This document shows positions 14,484 through 19,164 of a stretch of 19,164 bases of DNA, piece after piece. This DNA is from Bacillota bacterium (lineage in GTDB: Bacteria > Bacillota > Clostridia > Christensenellales > CAG-138), in assembly GCA_023461495.1 (NCBI GenBank), contig JAEYLA010000323.1, forward strand, positions 1-19,164. The letters run 5' to 3'. The notes under the pieces are model-generated. The model was given only the letters and a program-made list of their open reading frames with translations. It did not search any database and had not been told where the DNA came from. A program made the translations under genes and the position numbers. Position 1 is the stretch's first letter; each line of letters opens with the position of its first letter.

Positions 14484-15116
14484 ATGCGAAAAGCGTCGTA
14501 CCTGATCATTGCAGTCCTGCTGGTGGTTTCGCTGCTTTCCGGCTGTTTGGCACAACAGCAGCAAACCATTCCCGTTGTTGTTTCAAAGAACCTCAAAAAA
14601 CAAGAGAGACAGGCCATGGAAACAATGCTGCCGGTGTATACCTCCATTCTTCACGCCATGCGCGAAACAGGCAAGCCATATTCGTTTGAAAATGCGGCAT
14701 TTGTATGGACGGTGCTCTATGAACTTACCAGCAGGTATGGCTCCGGGTTTGCGCTGGTGGAAGAAGCAGAGGATCACAGGCTGCGCATCCCCCGCAAAAT
14801 GCTGCAGGAGCTTGCGACGGAAGCTTTTGGCGCATATACGGACCTTCCTGATCTTGCAAAGGGCGTGCCAATCGAATATGACGACGACTGGGACGCGTAC
14901 CTTGTTGCACAGGCGGATAAAAGCAGCAAAGACAGCGTGCGCATCACATCGATGCAGCGGGATGGAAAAGACCGGTATACGGTGACGGTGCAGTGGACGG
15001 AGGAGGGGAAGAAGCCCGATACCTATCGTTTTACGGTAGGGCAGAACCAATACCGGGACGCGATCAACGATCCAGAGTTTCCGCTTTCCGTCTATGGGGT
15101 GGAACGGGTGACGTAA
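14484..15116 (+). CDS. lipoprotein of unknown function
   Basis: 210 aa; AAAGGAGGGAG directly precedes the ATG. The signal sequence MRKASYLIIAVLLVVSLLSGC ends in a lipobox (LSGC, Cys at 21), so the protein should be attached to the outer face of the cell membrane. The mature part starts with a Gln-rich linker (AQQQQT), has a helical stretch around ETMLPVYTSILHAMRETGKPY and ends with a sheet-like part (DRYTVTVQWTEEG, YRFTVGQNQYRDAI). I recognise no domain. It follows another exported protein but is separated from it by a terminator, so it probably has its own promoter in the 150-bp gap. Confidence 0.85.
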   Translation: MRKASYLIIAVLLVVSLLSGCLAQQQQTIPVVVSKNLKKQERQAMETMLPVYTSILHAMRETGKPYSFENAAFVWTVLYELTSRYGSGFALVEEAEDHRLRIPRKMLQELATEAFGAYTDLPDLAKGVPIEYDDDWDAYLVAQADKSSKDSVRITSMQRDGKDRYTVTVQWTEEGKKPDTYRFTVGQNQYRDAINDPEFPLSVYGVERVT

Positions 15117-15155
15117 AGATCCTGCACTTGTGCAAGATGAGAGAGCAGTACATGA

Positions 15156-15182
15156 AAAACGGGCGGTATGCCCGCCCGTTTT
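15156..15182. terminator. bidirectional terminator between the lipoprotein gene and spoVT
   Basis: Perfect 11-bp arms AAAACGGGCGG (15156-15166) and CCGCCCGTTTT (15172-15182) with a 5-base loop. Four T follow the stem on the plus strand and five T on the minus strand, so it can serve both convergent genes. Confidence 0.88.
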
Positions 15183-15186
15183 CACG

Positions 15187-15744
15187 CTATTGCTCCATTT
15201 GTTTGCCGATAAAGCTTGCGGCGGTTTCCGCCACCTTTAGTTCTGTAGGGCCCATTACGGCGTCGGGTTCCCGGGAAAGGAGCATCACGGCGCCGATGGC
15301 GTCGCCTTCCGCCAATATGGGGACAATGACCTGCGCCCGGTAGGGATGGTTTTCTTCATCGCCCTCGGTGATGGCGAGAAGCTCGTCACCCTTAGATGCG
15401 GAGCGCATCACCTTGGTGCGGGACTGCATGATCTGCTCCACATCCTCGTGGATGGCTTTTTCCAAAAGCTCGCGCCTGCTGCCGCCCGCAACGGTAATGA
15501 CAACGTCCTTGTCGCAGATAGCGGCAATATGCCCAAGATTCTGATGCATGGCGACCGCGTATTCTCTGGAAAAGTCGTTGAGTTCCCCGATCGGGGAATA
15601 CTTTTTAAGGATGACCTCGCCTTCGCGATCGGTAAAAATTTCCAGCGGATCGCCTTCCCTGATGCGGAGGGTTCTGCGGATTTCTTTTGGGATAACAACG
15701 CGTCCGAGTTCATCGATACGCCTTACGATTCCTGTTGCTTTCAA
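15187..15744 (-). CDS. spoVT: stage V sporulation protein T, AbrB-family transcription regulator
   Basis: 185 aa from a TTG start with AGGAGG 10 bases upstream; a run of seven T lies between the two. The N-terminal swapped-hairpin AbrB domain (1-50) reads MKATGIVRRIDELGRVVIPK then EIRRTLRIREGDPLEIFTD, nearly the family consensus. The C-terminal GAF domain (about 56-182) holds CDKDVVITVAGGSRRELL and VPILAEGDAIGAVMLLSREPD. SpoVT adjusts gene expression in the forespore late in sporulation and affects germination. Its length matches the Bacillus protein. A sigma-G-like promoter lies upstream, and it shares a bidirectional terminator with the convergent lipoprotein gene. Confidence 0.97.
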   Translation of the reverse strand: MKATGIVRRIDELGRVVIPKEIRRTLRIREGDPLEIFTDREGEVILKKYSPIGELNDFSREYAVAMHQNLGHIAAICDKDVVITVAGGSRRELLEKAIHEDVEQIMQSRTKVMRSASKGDELLAITEGDEENHPYRAQVIVPILAEGDAIGAVMLLSREPDAVMGPTELKVAETAASFIGKQMEQ

Positions 15745-15788
15745 AATAAAAAAACCTCCTGTGTGCCTTGCGTTTTTGGATGCAGGAG

Positions 15789-15817
15789 TAGTATTTGTCG
15801 CTTTATGGGTTTTATGC
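15789..15817 (-). promoter_or_regulatory. sigma-G-like promoter of spoVT
   Basis: On the minus strand: GCATA (15817-15813), a 17-bp spacer, AATACTA (15795-15789). The forespore consensus known from Bacillus is roughly G.ATR - 17/18 - CAT..TA, so this matches both boxes with one difference (A for C) in the -10. spoVT is a known sigma-G target, which supports the call. Confidence 0.55.
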
Positions 15818-16067
15818 GGACAATAAGCAAAACTTGAAAAAATTCAGTGTGATATAAATATGGATTATTGAAAATGCAGAGAAGTACATAGGTCCTTTTT
15901 GCGCTCATAAGCGGTTTTTTATCCAGAGTGCTGCTGCTCGTTGAGAGAAGTGGCCTATTTATCTGGTCAAATTGATGGTAAGTATTTGAGAGGGTATTCA
16001 TGTCTAAATACCTTCATAAACAACATTGAAACCGTTTAACATTTCTCCTATGTCCCGGCTTTAGACT

Positions 16068-16103
16068 GTGTGAAAACGCCGGTTTGAAATTGGATTTTCA
16101 CAC
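16068..16103. repeat. 9-bp inverted repeat with 18-base spacer
   Basis: GTGTGAAAA (16068-16076) and TTTTCACAC (16095-16103) are perfect complements. No T run follows, so a terminator is unlikely. The string around the left arm (AGACTGTGTGAAAAC) recalls the ends of some insertion sequences, which I cannot verify. Confidence 0.5.
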
Positions 16104-16130
16104 CGACAAATCATTCTGACCTGCCCACAA

Positions 16131-16240
16131 ATTCCTGTTTCGATCAGTCTCAGGTTAACCATAATGCGGAATTGGGAGATAATACTTCAAATTATTCCTG
16201 TTTAAATGAGTCTCAAATATAATGCGAAGTTTCGAATAAT
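16131..16240 (+). repeat. degenerate tandem direct repeat (two copies, about 63-bp period)
   Basis: Copy 1 starts at 16131 and copy 2 at 16194. They share ATTCCTGTTT, AGTCTCA, ATAATGCG and ATAATA in the same order, with a 5-base gap in copy 2. The origin is unknown. Confidence 0.55.
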
Positions 16241-16365
16241 AGTAGCATGAGTTCGCTGACGGGATGGTTCAGTCCACTAACGGAACTAAGGACAATACCA
16301 GCCAAAGCACATACTAAAAATTCGACTTCGAGGAGTTAAACCCAAATCTTCATTGAAGAGAACAC

Positions 16366-17574
16366 TTATTGGGTGAGTATTTTTCGCACATCCTTAAAAT
16401 TTATTTTTCTGCCCGTTTCAAAAAGCCACCAGATTGGTGCAGCAAACAAGTATGTTCTCGAAGGAACAAAAGGAGTTTCCAAGAGATACAATATGCCCAC
16501 TGACAACCCCGTACATAGCAGAATGCATAAGATGCTGCCGCAATCATAGTGTTCTCCCACCCGCATTTTTCCCGTTCGCAGCAGGTATACGGCCGTTGCG
16601 CATGAAACCGTTAGAGAAACAAACAGCCTGCGCACCGCAGAAAACCATTGCATATCCTTTGGCACCGGTTGCAGGAAGGACAAGCTTTCAAAATACTCCG
16701 TTTGTGCCTTGGCAAGCTCCGGCCAGAACGTAAAGTCTGACCATCGCGTAGGCAGAAAGCGGCCAGGCCAGTAAAGATGAAATTCCAGCAGCCATTTGAG
16801 CAAACAGAATGTGCCGGCCATCGCGAAGCAAAGCAGGATCAGCTGCAGCGGGACGCTTCGCCGTTTCCAAGCCTGCTTGAGCAACGCCAGCAGGCTTGCC
16901 GCTCCTATGATCCACCCCGGCAGGCCGGACAGCCCGACGGTGAGCTTGCCATAAAATCCATTTTCCACAATGGTGTACTCCGCAGCAAGGCCATAGCGGT
17001 AAAGGAAGGTTGCTACAAGAATGCCCGCCTCCTCCGTGTTCGAACAGGCAATTTCAAGGTTTTCATATTCCGCTTTTTCATCCCTGAAAAGAATCATTGC
17101 CTCCTTCGCACGTACGATTCCCCGAACAATATAGGTCTTGCCGCCTATCTGAACGTCTGCGCCAGTCACATCTTTATGGTGGAATAAAGACCAGGCAGTG
17201 TCCGCGTCGATCACACAGCCTGCTTCATCAACCATTGCTGGAATTCCGCCATACAGCAGCTCCATAGGGCAGACATCGCGCATATCGCCATATACCGCGA
17301 TGCGTCTTACGCGGGCGGAAGTTTCTAATTCTTGGTTGTTGATTGTTCCCAATACTTCATTCCGGGTCCAGGCGCTCACGCGCAGAATGGATTCATCTGC
17401 ATTCTTTGAGACCGCGTGAAAAAGCGCTTCTTTGGTTGTACTGCCATGCATCCTCACGCTAAGCCCCTGATATTCCGTTTGCAGCCACCCGCTCAAATGA
17501 AGCGCATATCCCCATGAAAGCAGGAGAATCATCAGCACTGCGCAAAGGCGGAGATGACGTCTCCAATCAATCAT
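16366..17574 (-). CDS. MacB/FtsX-like membrane protein, probable export permease
   Basis: 402 aa. One membrane helix near the N-terminus (about 10-28) is followed by an outward domain of about 180 residues and a C-terminal block of four or so membrane helices (about 222-390). The outward domain resembles the MacB periplasmic core: VYGDMRDVCPMELLYGGIPAMVDE, then CVIDADTAWSLFHHKDVTGADVQIGGKTYIVRGIVRA. That order (helix, outward domain, helices) is the plan of type VII ABC permeases, though the C-terminal block is less typical. Its ATG overlaps the last 8 bases of the adaptor gene, so the two are translationally coupled. No ATP-binding subunit is in the window; it would have to lie to the right or elsewhere. 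Confidence 0.7.
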   Translation of the reverse strand: MIDWRRHLRLCAVLMILLLSWGYALHLSGWLQTEYQGLSVRMHGSTTKEALFHAVSKNADESILRVSAWTRNEVLGTINNQELETSARVRRIAVYGDMRDVCPMELLYGGIPAMVDEAGCVIDADTAWSLFHHKDVTGADVQIGGKTYIVRGIVRAKEAMILFRDEKAEYENLEIACSNTEEAGILVATFLYRYGLAAEYTIVENGFYGKLTVGLSGLPGWIIGAASLLALLKQAWKRRSVPLQLILLCFAMAGTFCLLKWLLEFHLYWPGRFLPTRWSDFTFWPELAKAQTEYFESLSFLQPVPKDMQWFSAVRRLFVSLTVSCATAVYLLRTGKMRVGEHYDCGSILCILLCTGLSVGILYLLETPFVPSRTYLFAAPIWWLFETGRKINFKDVRKILTQ

Positions 17575-19164
17575 CCCTGATCACCACGCGGTCATTCGCT
17601 TCTATGAGCTTATTACTGCTCAGGATAATCTGGTCGCCGCCCGAGAGCGCTCCATCCACCGCGGCATAATTCTCATCGTGAAAAAGCAGTGTGACGTCGA
17701 CGCGTACGGCGATCATTTGCATGCCAAGCACGGTCTCTTGTTCCCCAAGGGTCAGCACGTAATATTTGCCGCTTCCATCCTCGCGCAGCGCCTCAATAGG
17801 AACGCGGATGTCTTGCTTTGCCGTTTTTTTCTCAATTGTGTAATCCTGCGCGCCGCCAAGCGTTTGAATGCCCTGGCTTTTTGAAATGCAGGTCAGGCTG
17901 CGCGTCCCGGATGCATCCGGCGCGCCAATCGCTGAGACGGTCAGTTTTTCCCTTTGTTCCTTGCCGTACTTCATCAGTGTGACGACATCCCCTACGGAGA
18001 CGCTTTGCGCCTGTTCGGAAGATAGCTCGACTTGAAAAACGAGACCCTCCGTTGCAAGCGTTACAGTGGTCTCGCCCGTTGTGAAGGTTCCTGCCGAAAC
18101 ACCTAGTGCCGTCACCATGCCGCTCATCGCAGAATATACGGTACCGCCCTGCTCAAGCAATGCCGAGAGCGCATCGTACTTCTTCTGTTCCCGTTCCATA
18201 TTGAGCATAATGCCGTCTATCTGGTATCCGATATTCTTGCTGGTGTCGCCGTCGTTTTCCCGCGCCTGTGCATAATTGAACTGCGCGGTCTCCACAGCGC
18301 GTTCTGCCGCGGAGAGTGCGTCGCGGTAGGCGGCGAGCTCCGAAGTAAAATCATAGGTTCCGTTTTGTATGCGGCGCCAATCGGTCTCCGCCTGCTGCAC
18401 CTTGCGCAGCGGATCAGCGAGCTCGGCATCCCAATCTCCAATCAACTTGGTGAGCGCTGCTTTTGATGCGTCCAGCGCCGCCTGTGTAGCCGGGTCGCTT
18501 GGATTGAGCGCGGTCTCAGCTGCGGCTACCTCCCGCTCCGCGGCGGAAACCTCGGCGTCACGGCGCGCAGCCTGTGCCTGGTGGGTGAAGAGCGCATCCT
18601 CATACGCTTCGCGTTTATCCGCCGCAATTTGTGACGCTGCATGATCAAGCTTTCCCTGCGCCGTTTGTAGATCCGCTCTTGTCTGGGCAAGCGTAAATGC
18701 GGCACCTTGAGCGGATTCGCTCTGCCCGGTTTTCAGTTCCTTGATTTGCAGCTTATACTGCTCAATCTTCAAGGACAAATCGGCCTGCGCGGCTTGAATG
18801 GATGAAAGCTCATACGAATAAAGCGCATCGCCTTCGCGTATCTCCATACCGCTATGTACAAATACATCTTCCACGCGCAATCCTTCATATTCCGGACGCT
18901 GTTGCCGGGCATTGGCGGCGGTCCAAATCCCGTTACCGGAAATGCTCTGGTCAATCATGCCGCCCGATATGCCCTTTACCGACACCTTCGCAAGAAGCGC
19001 CTCGCTTGCGGCGCGGGAAAGGAATGTCAATGCCAGCATAACTGCAAAAAAAACAATAAGTCCTCGTTTTGCGTGTTGGGAAACGGTGCGCTTCTGCCGC
19101 TCCGGTTTTCTTAAAAGCTGCGCTTTTATATATCCGACGAACGCATTTTGAGGCTTTGGGGCGA
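17567..19164 (-). CDS. HlyD/MacA-like membrane-fusion adaptor protein (5' end outside the window)
   Basis: The frame is open from the stop at 17567 to the right edge (532 codons seen). The ATG at 19039 falls inside a membrane helix (GLIVFFAVMLALTFL) and has no ribosome binding site, while the residues before it include a basic, cytoplasm-like stretch (RKPERQKRTVSQHAKRG); the true start therefore lies beyond 19164. After the helix comes a beta segment, then a long coiled coil rich in Ala, Gln and Glu (about 120-350 from the edge), a lipoyl-like return strand (GGTVYSAMSGMVTALGVSAGTF) and a beta-barrel region ending SSNKLIEANDRVVIRDD. This is the layout of adaptors for MacB-type exporters. It overlaps the permease gene by 8 bp. 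Confidence 0.85.
   Translation of the reverse strand, partial: APKPQNAFVGYIKAQLLRKPERQKRTVSQHAKRGLIVFFAVMLALTFLSRAASEALLAKVSVKGISGGMIDQSISGNGIWTAANARQQRPEYEGLRVEDVFVHSGMEIREGDALYSYELSSIQAAQADLSLKIEQYKLQIKELKTGQSESAQGAAFTLAQTRADLQTAQGKLDHAASQIAADKREAYEDALFTHQAQAARRDAEVSAAEREVAAAETALNPSDPATQAALDASKAALTKLIGDWDAELADPLRKVQQAETDWRRIQNGTYDFTSELAAYRDALSAAERAVETAQFNYAQARENDGDTSKNIGYQIDGIMLNMEREQKKYDALSALLEQGGTVYSAMSGMVTALGVSAGTFTTGETTVTLATEGLVFQVELSSEQAQSVSVGDVVTLMKYGKEQREKLTVSAIGAPDASGTRSLTCISKSQGIQTLGGAQDYTIEKKTAKQDIRVPIEALREDGSGKYYVLTLGEQETVLGMQMIAVRVDVTLLFHDENYAAVDGALSGGDQIILSSNKLIEANDRVVIRDD

Larger units (their letters stand above)
15745..16365. other. long intergenic region with small repeats and no credible gene
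   Basis: About 620 bp between the spoVT start and the end of the permease gene. The right half is AT-rich and without coding signal on either strand. It holds the spoVT promoter (15789-15817), a short hairpin (CGCT/AGCG, 15902-15913) with T runs on both sides, an inverted repeat (16068-16103) and a two-copy degenerate direct repeat (16131-16240). A further pair of similar words, CGCTGACGGGA and CACTAACGGAA, lies at about 16254-16285. The mix of decayed repeats suggests an old insertion, but I see no transposase fragment. Confidence 0.6.

Noticed and set aside
15741..16001. 86-residue minus-strand frame upstream of spoVT
   Set aside because: It covers the spoVT promoter and leader, has no ribosome binding site and no recognisable sequence.
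17567..19039. ATG at 19039 as the start of the adaptor gene
   Set aside because: It falls inside a membrane helix, has no ribosome binding site, and the frame stays open with sensible sequence to the window edge.
1..19164. CRISPR arrays, tRNA or rRNA genes
   Set aside because: No regularly spaced repeats and no cloverleaf or rRNA-like segments were seen by eye on either strand.

Overview
The window reads as chromosomal DNA of an anaerobic, spore-forming, motile member of the Clostridia (Bacillota). The pointers are SpoVT (a forespore regulator), a ferredoxin-linked 2-oxoacid oxidoreductase subunit (KorA type), a YitT-family membrane protein, a CheW/chemoreceptor pair and strong purine-rich ribosome binding sites. 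Base composition is moderately GC-rich, except for a clearly AT-rich island at about 5.27-6.15 kb. I cannot name a genus from sequence alone.

Layout, left to right. (1) 1-764, minus: 5' part of korA, running off the left edge. (2) 1030-1875, plus: YitT-family membrane protein with its own extended -10 promoter and a perfect terminator. (3) 5153-1955, minus: a signalling cluster cheW - chemoreceptor - HD-GYP protein. (4) 5273-6145: a small AT-rich cassette with one tyrosine recombinase gene (186 aa, catalytic domain only, all six catalytic residues present), its own promoter and its own terminator, bounded by 30-bp inverted repeats that match at 29 of 30 positions. This is the most interesting feature: it looks like a self-contained DNA-inversion cassette sitting directly upstream of the chemotaxis operon. 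(5) 6284-8099, minus: a DUF2500-like protein, a class I methyltransferase and an anchored hypothetical protein; the first two have strikingly similar promoters. (6) 8229-10895: bacterial NHEJ genes, ku (plus) convergent with a LigD-type polymerase gene and an ATP-dependent ligase gene (minus). (7) 11078-13433, plus: a likely operon of an M20 metallopeptidase, a C39-like cysteine peptidase homologue and a small methyltransferase. (8) 13489-13698: remnant of a GNAT acetyltransferase. (9) 13752-15116, plus: a membrane-anchored protein and a lipoprotein, both of unknown function. (10) 15744-15187, minus: spoVT, with a sigma-G-like promoter. (11) 15745-16365: a long non-coding stretch with small direct and inverted repeats. 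(12) 19164-16366, minus: an HlyD/MacA-like adaptor (5' end outside the window) translationally coupled to a MacB/FtsX-like membrane protein.

How the parts may work together: the chemotaxis cluster would adjust taxis and possibly cyclic-di-GMP levels, and inversion of the recombinase cassette could change what lies upstream of cheW. I could not identify a convincing outward-facing promoter in the cassette, so phase control of cheW is a hypothesis. Ku, polymerase and ligase fit end joining of double-strand breaks in dormant or germinating spores, consistent with spoVT in the same window.
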